Shown: positions 58,042 through 64,000 of the stretch, one piece after another
How the letters are laid out: every line of letters begins with the position of its first letter
Position numbering within the stretch: the first letter of the stretch is position 1
Source: Micromonospora musae
GTDB lineage: Bacteria > Actinomycetota > Actinomycetes > Mycobacteriales > Micromonosporaceae
Assembly (NCBI RefSeq): GCF_003626635.1
Contig: NZ_RAZT01000002.1
Coordinates: 62,001 to 126,000, forward strand
DNA length: 64,000 nucleotides
Direction: 5' to 3'
Position numbers and translations under genes: made by a program
Notes under the pieces: model-generated
Database searches by the model: none
Seen by the model: the letters and a program-made list of their open reading frames with translations, nothing else
Told to the model about the DNA's origin: nothing

Positions 58042-59106
58042 TCACGGCTGATCGGGCGCGCTCGAGAACAGATCGGGCACGGGAGGGGTATCGGCACCAA
58101 ATGTACCATTCGGTGGCGTGCGACCCAGATGGCGCCAGGCGGCCTCGGTGGCCACCCGGCCCCGGGGCGTACGGGCCAGCAGACCGGCCCTGACCAGGAA
58201 CGGCTCGCAGACCTCCTCGACCGTGTCCGGCTGCTCGCCCACCGCCACGGCCAGCGTGGAGAGGCCGACCGGGCCACCCCGGAACGAATCGACGAGCGCG
58301 GAGAGCACGGCCCGGTCCAGCCGGTCCAGACCGAGCGCGTCCACGTCGTAGACCGTCAGGGCCGCCCGAGCGGTCTCCAGGTTGACCACACCGTCGGCTC
58401 GTACCTCGGCGAAGTCCCGCACCCGGCGCAGCAGCCGGTTCGCGATCCGGGGCGTGCCCCGGGACCGCCCGGCGATCTCCACCGCGCCGTCGTCGGTGAT
58501 CGGCACGCCGATGATCCGCGCGGAGCGGTGCAGCAGCGCCTCCAGGTCGGCCGGGGAGTAGAAGTCGAGATGCGCGACGAAGCCGAACCGGTCCCGCATC
58601 GGGCCGGTCAGCAGGCCCGACCGGGTGGTCGCGCCGACCAGCGTGAACGGCTCGACGTCGAGCGGGATCGCGGTGGCCCCCGGCCCCTTGCCGACCACCA
58701 CGTCGACCCGGAAGTCCTCCATGGCGCTGTAGAGCAGCTCCTCGGCCGGCTTCGCGATCCGGTGGATCTCGTCGATGAAGAGCACGTCGCCCTCGGCGAG
58801 GCTGGTGAGGATCGCCGCCAGGTCGCCGGAGCGCTCGATCGCGGGGCCGCTGGTGACCCGGATGCCCGAGCCCAGCTCGGCGGCGACGATGTTGGCCAAC
58901 GTGGTCTTACCCAAGCCAGGCGGTCCCGACAAGAGGATGTGGTCCGGCGGGCTGCCGCGCCGCATCGCGCCCTTGAGCAGCAGGTCGAGCTGGTCGCGGA
59001 CCCGATGCTGGGCGATGAACTCCGCCAGCCGCTTCGGCCGTACGCTGGCCTCGGCGTCGAGCTCCGCCTCGTTGACGTAGGCCGAGACCAGGCCGTCGCC
59101 CGTCAT
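58042..59106 (-). CDS. ruvB: Holliday junction branch-migration helicase RuvB
   Basis: AAA+ motor of branch migration; 354 residues. Walker [10 protein letters not shown] is near residues 65-73, Walker B FIDEIHR near 109-115, GATTRSGLL gives sensor 1, and a winged helix with the RTPRGR signature ends the protein. The ATG overlaps the ruvA stop (ATGA). Confidence 0.97.
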   Translation of the reverse strand: MTGDGLVSAYVNEAELDAEASVRPKRLAEFIAQHRVRDQLDLLLKGAMRRGSPPDHILLSGPPGLGKTTLANIVAAELGSGIRVTSGPAIERSGDLAAILTSLAEGDVLFIDEIHRIAKPAEELLYSAMEDFRVDVVVGKGPGATAIPLDVEPFTLVGATTRSGLLTGPMRDRFGFVAHLDFYSPADLEALLHRSARIIGVPITDDGAVEIAGRSRGTPRIANRLLRRVRDFAEVRADGVVNLETARAALTVYDVDALGLDRLDRAVLSALVDSFRGGPVGLSTLAVAVGEQPDTVEEVCEPFLVRAGLLARTPRGRVATEAAWRHLGRTPPNGTFGADTPPVPDLFSSAPDQP

Positions 59107-59705
59107 CGGGTCCGGCCCAGCAGCCGGATGGCCTGCTTGAGCAGGACCGGCACGGGCGGGGTCGGACCGTCGATCGTCTCGGCGACCGCCGCCACGGCCT
59201 GGTCGGCCTGCGGGGCGGTCCAGCCGAGCCCGACGAGCGCCTGACGCACCTGGTCGGGCCAGGCGCCGCCGGTGACCCCGGCGGCGCCGTCCACGCCCAC
59301 CGGCACCGGGCCGATCCGGTCGCGCAGCTCCAGCACCAGCCGCTCGGCGCCCTTCTTGCCGATGCCGGGCACCCGGGTCAGAGCCGCCGTGTCCGCGTTG
59401 GCGATCGCCTTGCGTACGGCGTCGGGGGTGTGCACCGCGAGCACCGCCTGGGCCAGCCGGGGCCCGACCCCGCTGGCGGTCTGCAGCAGCTCGAAGAGCT
59501 GCTTGGCGTCGTCGTCGGCGAAGCCGTAGAGGGTGAGCGAGTCCTCCCGGACGACGAGGCTGGTGGCGAGCCGGGCCGGCTCACCGACCCGCAGCTCGGC
59601 CAGGGTGGCCGGCGCACAGTGCACCGCCAGCCCCACCCCGCCGACCTCGATGACGGCCTGGTCGGGCCCGGTCGCGGTCACCACGCCGCGCACGCTGGCG
59701 ATCAT
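59103..59705 (-). CDS. ruvA: Holliday junction DNA-binding protein RuvA
   Basis: Binds four-way junctions and loads RuvB; 200 residues. OB fold at the start ([23 protein letters not shown]), helix-hairpin-helix segments [13 protein letters not shown] and [18 protein letters not shown], and a C-terminal domain that contacts RuvB ([19 protein letters not shown]). ATG 59705 has GAGGAG before it and overlaps the ruvC stop. Confidence 0.97.
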   Translation of the reverse strand: MIASVRGVVTATGPDQAVIEVGGVGLAVHCAPATLAELRVGEPARLATSLVVREDSLTLYGFADDDAKQLFELLQTASGVGPRLAQAVLAVHTPDAVRKAIANADTAALTRVPGIGKKGAERLVLELRDRIGPVPVGVDGAAGVTGGAWPDQVRQALVGLGWTAPQADQAVAAVAETIDGPTPPVPVLLKQAIRLLGRTR

Positions 59706-60229
59706 CTGACTCCTCCTCGTCTGGCCCGGTCGGCCGCGGCGGCCAGCTTCGAGCGCGTACCGCCGCGCCAGATGTGGCAGATGGCCAGCGCCAGCGCGTC
59801 GGCGGCGTCGGCCGGTCGGGGCGGCTCGGGCAGCCGCAGCAGCCGGGTGACCATGGCGGTGATCTGCGCCTTGTCGGCCTGACCGGAGCCGGTCACGGCC
59901 GCCTTCACCTCGCTCGGGGTGTACGTCTGCACGGGCAGCCCGGCGCGCGCCCCGGCGAGCACGGCGATCCCGCTGGCCTGGGCGGTGCCCATCACCGTGC
60001 GGACGTTGTGCTGGCTGAACACCCGCTCCACCGCCACACTCTCCGGCCGGTGCTCGGCCACCAGGTCGGTGAGGGAGCGGTCCAGGTGCAGCAGGCGGAT
60101 CGGCAGGTCGTCGGCCGGGTCGGTGTAGACCACGTAGTAGGCGACCAGGGTGCACTGGCGCCCCGGCATCCCCTCGACCACGCCGACCCCGCACCGGGTC
60201 AGCCCCGGGTCGACGCCGAGCACCCGCAC
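59702..60229 (-). CDS. ruvC: Holliday junction resolvase RuvC
   Basis: Cuts Holliday junctions; 175 residues. [14 protein letters not shown] at 5-18 holds the first catalytic Asp (D7), [16 protein letters not shown] has the second acidic residue, and [12 protein letters not shown] and [12 protein letters not shown] complete the site. GTG 60229 has GGAGGAGGC before it. It heads ruvC-ruvA-ruvB. A yebC gene is not found directly upstream, where many actinobacteria have one. Confidence 0.97.
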   Translation of the reverse strand: MRVLGVDPGLTRCGVGVVEGMPGRQCTLVAYYVVYTDPADDLPIRLLHLDRSLTDLVAEHRPESVAVERVFSQHNVRTVMGTAQASGIAVLAGARAGLPVQTYTPSEVKAAVTGSGQADKAQITAMVTRLLRLPEPPRPADAADALALAICHIWRGGTRSKLAAAADRARRGGVR

Positions 60230-60490
60230 GCCGCCTCCTCCCCCAAACCGCCAGCAGTACGTGTGTTCGACACCCTACCGATGGGCGGTAACAGCGGCCC
60301 CACCGGACACGCCGGCACCGGAGGTCGCCCCCGTCACGCGCGGACCGGGGCGGCCCGCGGCGGTGTCCCGTCCCTGGGAGACCCCGACTTCACGAAGTTC
60401 GAGTGCACCCTCTCCCCACACACCTTGGGGACCGAGTATGTGTCGCCGCCCCATGTGCGCCCGACCACACAGCTCGTAACTTTGTGCGCC

Positions 60491-61273
60491 ATGACGGCAG
60501 AACCCGTGGCGGTCCCCCACGTCGTGAACGTCGACCTGACCGGTCGGACCGCCCTGGTCACCGGGGGCGGCAGCGGCATCGGCCGGGCCTGCGCCCTCCG
60601 GTTGGCGGCGGCCGGGGCGGCCGTGCTGGTGGTGGACCGCAACGTCGAGGCCGCGAAGGCGGTGGCCGCGGAGGCCGGCGGCCGGGCCGAGGGGATCGAC
60701 CTGGCGGACGCCGAGGCGGTGGACCGGCTCGACACCGATGTGGACATCGTGCTGAACAACGCCGGGCTGCAACACGTCGCCCCGCTGCCGGACTTCCCCG
60801 CCGAACGCTTCGCGTACCTGCACCGGGTCATGGTGGAGGCGCCGTTCCTGATCATCCGGCGGGCCCTGCCGCAGATGTACGACCGGGGCTGGGGACGGAT
60901 CATCAACATCTCCTCGGTGCACGGTCTGCGTGCCTCGCCGTACAAGGCCGCGTACGTCTCCGCCAAGCACGCCCTGGAGGGGCTGTCGAAGGTGGTCGCG
61001 CTGGAGGGGGCCGCGCACGGGGTCACCGCCAACTGCATCAACCCGTCGTACGTACGCACCGCCCTCGTGGAGAGCCAGATCGCCGACCAGGCGGCCACCC
61101 ACGGCATCCCCGAGTCCGAGGTGATCGAGAAGATCATGCTGGCCCGCGCGGCGATCAAGCGGCTGATCGAGCCGGAGGAGGTCGCCGAACTGGTCGCGTA
61201 CCTCTGCACCGCGCCCGCGGCCTTCATCACCGGCGCGTCGATCGCCCTCGACGGGGGCTGGACGGCGAACTAG
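60491..61273 (+). CDS. 3-Hydroxybutyrate dehydrogenase (SDR family)
   Basis: Interconverts 3-hydroxybutyrate and acetoacetate with NAD; 260 residues. TGGGSGIG at 24-31 binds NAD; the catalytic residues are S142, Y155 and K159 (YVSAKHALEG); NNAGLQHVAPLPDFP at about 89-103 is the segment that distinguishes 3HB dehydrogenases from other SDRs. ATG 60491 has no clear ribosome site. Its TAG overlaps the possible start of the PucR-type gene (TAGTG), so the two are probably co-expressed. Likely role: use of poly-hydroxybutyrate or ketone bodies. Confidence 0.85.
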   Translation: MTAEPVAVPHVVNVDLTGRTALVTGGGSGIGRACALRLAAAGAAVLVVDRNVEAAKAVAAEAGGRAEGIDLADAEAVDRLDTDVDIVLNNAGLQHVAPLPDFPAERFAYLHRVMVEAPFLIIRRALPQMYDRGWGRIINISSVHGLRASPYKAAYVSAKHALEGLSKVVALEGAAHGVTANCINPSYVRTALVESQIADQAATHGIPESEVIEKIMLARAAIKRLIEPEEVAELVAYLCTAPAAFITGASIALDGGWTAN

Positions 61274-61296
61274 TGGTGCGCAGCACAATGGGCGTC

Positions 61297-63207
61297 ATGT
61301 CCTCGCCGGTGGAGTTCCTCGAACTGCTCGCCCGGGAAGCGGCGGCTGTCGAGTTCGAGGGACCGCTGGTGGCGGCCCGCGCCGCCGGTCTCCCCGCCGA
61401 CCAGCTCGCCGAGCTGGAGCAGGCGAAGACCGTGGCGCTGCGGGTACGCGCGTTGCTGGAGCGGCGGCGTCGCCGCGAGACCGAGCTCTCCGGCCTGTAC
61501 GACACGGCCAGCGACCTGGCCGGCCTGCGCGACCTGGACGACGTGCTGCGGGCCATCGTGCACCGGGCGCGGAACCTGCTCGGCGCCGACGTCGCGTACA
61601 TGACCCTCAACGACGACGAGCGCGGCGACACCTACATGCGGGTCACCGACGGCTCGGTCTCCGCCCGGTTCCAGCGGCTGCGGTTGCCGATGGGCGCGGG
61701 CCTCGGCGGGCTGGTGGCCCAGTCCGGCGCGCCCTACGTCACCGCGAACTACGCCGAGGACGAGCGCTTCCACCACACCGGTGAGATCGACGCCGGCGTA
61801 CGCGAGGAGGGGCTGGTCGCCATCCTCGGTGTGCCGCTGCGCCTCGGCTCGACCTCGATCGGCGTGCTCTACTCGGCCAACCGCTCGGCCCGGCCGTTCG
61901 CCCGGGAGGAGGTCGCCCTGCTGGTCTCCCTCGCGGCGCACGCGGCGGTGGCGATCGACACCGCGCGGCTGCTCACCGAGACCCGCTCGGCGCTGGCCGA
62001 GCTCTCCGCGGCGAACACCACCATCCGGGCGCACAGCAGCTCCGTGGAGCGGGCGGCCGCCGCGCACGACCGGATGACCGCGCTGGTGTTGCGCGGCGGC
62101 GGCGTGGAGGACGTCGCGGCGGCCGTGACGGAGGTGCTCGGCGGGGCGCTGCTGGCGCTGGACGCCGAGGGCCGGCTGCTGGCCCGGGTCGGCGAGATCG
62201 ACGAACCCGAACGGTCGGACATCGTGGAGGCCGTCGCCGCGTCCCGCACGGAGGGGCGCAGCGTACGACGGGGTTCGCTCTGGTACGCCGCAGTGGTCGC
62301 CGGGGCGGAGAACCTCGGTGCGCTGGTGCTACGCCCCGACGAGGAGCTGGTCGACGCCGATCAGCGGATCCTGGAGCGGGCGGCGCTGGTGACCGCGCTG
62401 CTGCTGCTGTTCCGGCGTACCGCCGCCGAGGCGGAGGGCCGGGTCCGGGGCGAGCTGCTCGACGATCTGATCGCCCGGCCGCTGCGGGACACCGACGCCC
62501 TGCGCAGCCGCGCCCGCCGGCTCAACGTGGACCTGGACGCGCCGCACGTGCTCGTGGCCGTCGGCGACGACGCGATCGCCGCCACCGGCTCGGCGCGGCA
62601 GCGGGTGCTCTCCTGGGCCACCACGTACGCCTCGACCCGGGGCGGCCTGGCCGCGGCGCGCGACGGTCGGGTGGTGCTGATGCTCCCCGGCCAGGACGCC
62701 GGCGGCGCGGCCCGGGCGGTGGCCCGCGACCTGTCCCGGGTGACCGGCCGGCCGATCACCGCCGGAGCGAGCGGCCCGACCACCGGGCCGGCCGCGCTCG
62801 CCACCGCGTTCCGGGAGGCCGACCGCTGCCTCACGGCGCTCGTCGCGCTGGGCCGGGCCGGTCAGGGCGCGAGCACTGCCGAGCTGGGCTTCGTGGGCCT
62901 ACTGCTGGGCGCGGTCGGGAACGGCGGCGACCGGGACGTGGAGGGCTTCCTCACCGCGACCGTGGGTCCGGTGGTCGACTACGACGCGCGGCGCGGCACA
63001 GCGCTCATCCGGACGCTGGAGGCGTACTTCGGGGTGGGCGGCAGCCTGGCCCGCGCCGCCGAGCAGCTGCACGTGCACGTGAACACGGTGACCCAGCGGT
63101 TGGAGCGGGTCGGGCAGCTGCTCGGCGGGGACTGGCAGCGGCCCGACCGGGCGTTGGAGGTGCAGCTCGCGCTCCGCCTGCACCGGCTGCGCTCCCCCGG
63201 CCGCTGA
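61297..63207 (+). CDS. GAF and PucR-type transcriptional regulator
   Basis: A 636-residue regulator. A GAF domain lies at about 70-215 (LLGADVAYMTLNDDERG), a second sensor-like region at about 250-370, and a PucR/CdaR-type C-terminal domain ends with a helix-turn-helix (LARAAEQLHVHVNTVTQRLERV near 580-602). ATG 61297 is used; ATG 61288 and GTG 61273/61276 are in frame and cannot be excluded. It probably regulates the neighbouring 3-hydroxybutyrate dehydrogenase; the ligand is unknown. Confidence 0.85.
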   Translation: MSSPVEFLELLAREAAAVEFEGPLVAARAAGLPADQLAELEQAKTVALRVRALLERRRRRETELSGLYDTASDLAGLRDLDDVLRAIVHRARNLLGADVAYMTLNDDERGDTYMRVTDGSVSARFQRLRLPMGAGLGGLVAQSGAPYVTANYAEDERFHHTGEIDAGVREEGLVAILGVPLRLGSTSIGVLYSANRSARPFAREEVALLVSLAAHAAVAIDTARLLTETRSALAELSAANTTIRAHSSSVERAAAAHDRMTALVLRGGGVEDVAAAVTEVLGGALLALDAEGRLLARVGEIDEPERSDIVEAVAASRTEGRSVRRGSLWYAAVVAGAENLGALVLRPDEELVDADQRILERAALVTALLLLFRRTAAEAEGRVRGELLDDLIARPLRDTDALRSRARRLNVDLDAPHVLVAVGDDAIAATGSARQRVLSWATTYASTRGGLAAARDGRVVLMLPGQDAGGAARAVARDLSRVTGRPITAGASGPTTGPAALATAFREADRCLTALVALGRAGQGASTAELGFVGLLLGAVGNGGDRDVEGFLTATVGPVVDYDARRGTALIRTLEAYFGVGGSLARAAEQLHVHVNTVTQRLERVGQLLGGDWQRPDRALEVQLALRLHRLRSPGR

Positions 63208-63272
63208 GGCCGACCCCGCACCGGTCGCCAGACGCGGGTGTGCCAGGCGCGGTGCGCCGGGCACGGCCCGGC

Positions 63273-63881
63273 TCAGCGGGCCCGGATGCCCTCCAGCACT
63301 CCGTCGACCACCCGCTCGGGCAGCGCGTCGTCGTCCAGCTCGGGATGCCAGCGCAGCACGCGCTGGATCAGCATCGGCCCGGTCAGTAGCGCCAGCGCCA
63401 GCTCGACGTCGAGGTCGGCGCGGAGCTCGCCGGTCCGTATGCCGCGCTCCAGTACCTCACGCAGCCGGGCCCGCCGCGGCTCGACGATGCCCTGGTAGAG
63501 CTCGTAGCGGTCCTGGTTGCGGTTCACCTCGGGCAGCAGGCAGGACATGATCTTCTCGCTCCGCGGGTCGGTGTTGCGGCCGACGGCGCCGAGCAGCAGC
63601 ACGAGGTCCTCCCGGACCGAGCGGCCGATCGGCGTCGGCGGGGTGCCCTTGAGAATGACCAGGGCGTCGCGCAGCAGCGCGTCCTTGCCCGACCAGCGGC
63701 GGTAGATCGTCGCCTTGCCCACGCCCGCGCGGCTGGCGATCGCCTCGATCGAGAGCGTTTCGATCTTGGCGCCCTCGGCGAGCAGGTCGAGGGTGGCCTC
63801 GATGATCGCCTCGTCGGCGCGGGTGCTCCGCGGTCGCCCGGGCGACCGCGGAGCCTCGGCTTGCGACGTCATGTCGGACAT
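63273..63881 (-). CDS. TetR-family transcriptional regulator
   Basis: A 202-residue repressor. The helix-turn-helix (IASRAGVGKATIYRRWSGKDALL) is at about 47-69, followed by the all-helical ligand domain with a TetR_C-like region. ATG 63881 is preferred over 63872; neither has a clear ribosome site. It begins 11 bases after the stop of the gene at 63893, so it is probably co-transcribed with that transporter-like gene and controls it. Confidence 0.9.
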   Translation of the reverse strand: MSDMTSQAEAPRSPGRPRSTRADEAIIEATLDLLAEGAKIETLSIEAIASRAGVGKATIYRRWSGKDALLRDALVILKGTPPTPIGRSVREDLVLLLGAVGRNTDPRSEKIMSCLLPEVNRNQDRYELYQGIVEPRRARLREVLERGIRTGELRADLDVELALALLTGPMLIQRVLRWHPELDDDALPERVVDGVLEGIRAR

Positions 63882-63892
63882 TGTCGCCGAAC

Positions 63893-64000
63893 CTATGCGG
63901 TGCCGGCCAACTCCGGTTCGGTGGTGGTGACCTCCCGAACCGGGGCCGAGGCCGATCGACCCGGCAGCCAACGCGCCGCGACGACGATGCCGAGCGCGGC
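63893..64000 (-). CDS. C-terminal fragment of probable membrane transporter
   Basis: Only 35 codons are inside the window, ending at TAG 63895-63893. The visible residues begin with a hydrophobic segment (AALGIVVAARWLPGR) and end in a hydrophilic tail (VTTTEPELAGTA), as in the last helix of MFS/EmrB-type exporters. Its placement right before a TetR gene on the same strand supports an exporter. The family is inferred from position and this short segment only. Confidence 0.45.
   Translation of the reverse strand, partial: AALGIVVAARWLPGRSASAPVREVTTTEPELAGTA

Noticed and set aside
60230..60490. A missing yebC gene upstream of ruvC as evidence of rearrangement
   Set aside because: yebC position varies and it may lie elsewhere; the 260-bp gap holds no remnant I can recognise.

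Overview
The window looks like a chromosomal segment of a high-GC filamentous actinomycete, most likely a Micromonosporaceae member close to Micromonospora. The basis is the very high GC content, GTG starts, a full-length BldD, and a core gene order familiar from Streptomyces and Mycobacterium. The genus is inferred. Nothing looks like a phage, insertion sequence, CRISPR array, rRNA or tRNA gene. Most genes are on the minus strand, and many neighbours overlap as ATGA or GTGA, implying translational coupling.

Layout. (1) 1-5500: pyrR-pyrB-pyrC (minus, left edge cuts pyrC) diverges from bldD; nusB and efp follow, then a gene-free 0.8 kb gap. (2) 5492-8753: aroC-aroK-aroB-aroQ, shikimate pathway. 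(3) 8873-22415: a polysaccharide locus lying between aroC and aroE: a GT2 glycosyltransferase, a split PssD/PssE glycosyltransferase, an aminoglycoside-phosphotransferase-fold protein, a PAPS sulfotransferase, a Wzx-like flippase, a Wzy/WaaL-like protein, a Wzz-like protein with a degenerate kinase domain, a hexapeptide acyltransferase, a secreted repeat (propeller-like) protein and a secreted GH26 enzyme. (4) 22558-28583: aroE-mltG-ruvX-alaS plus two small membrane proteins. (5) 28736-33894: rarA and a 1172-residue, mostly disordered membrane protein. (6) 34031-46259: accessory genes (GNAT, ArsR-type regulator with MFS exporter, RmlD-like reductase, aspS, two divergent membrane-anchored proteins, DUF998 protein, streptogrisin-type protease, SGNH esterase, HxlR regulator with a thioesterase). 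(7) 46455-60229: hisS, an MBL hydrolase, two membrane-anchored cyclophilins, then relA-apt-secF-secD-yajC-ruvB-ruvA-ruvC in the order usual for actinobacteria. (8) 60491-64000: 3-hydroxybutyrate dehydrogenase with a PucR-type regulator, a TetR regulator, and the last codons of a probable transporter.

How it works together. Regions 1, 2, 4 and 7 are housekeeping: pyrimidine and aromatic synthesis, translation, recombination, secretion and stringent response. Region 3 is the main accessory locus. It has the parts for exporting and polymerising a lipid-linked, probably sulfated and acylated polysaccharide, but no recognisable priming transferase or nucleotide-sugar genes, so those must be elsewhere. 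A PyrR-binding leader overlaps the pyrR ribosome binding site, and bldD has a promoter with a possible BldD box. The intergenic regions carry a family of about 75-bp imperfect palindromes (three copies) and several unrelated palindromes, nearly all at gene ends, which probably act as (often bidirectional) terminators.
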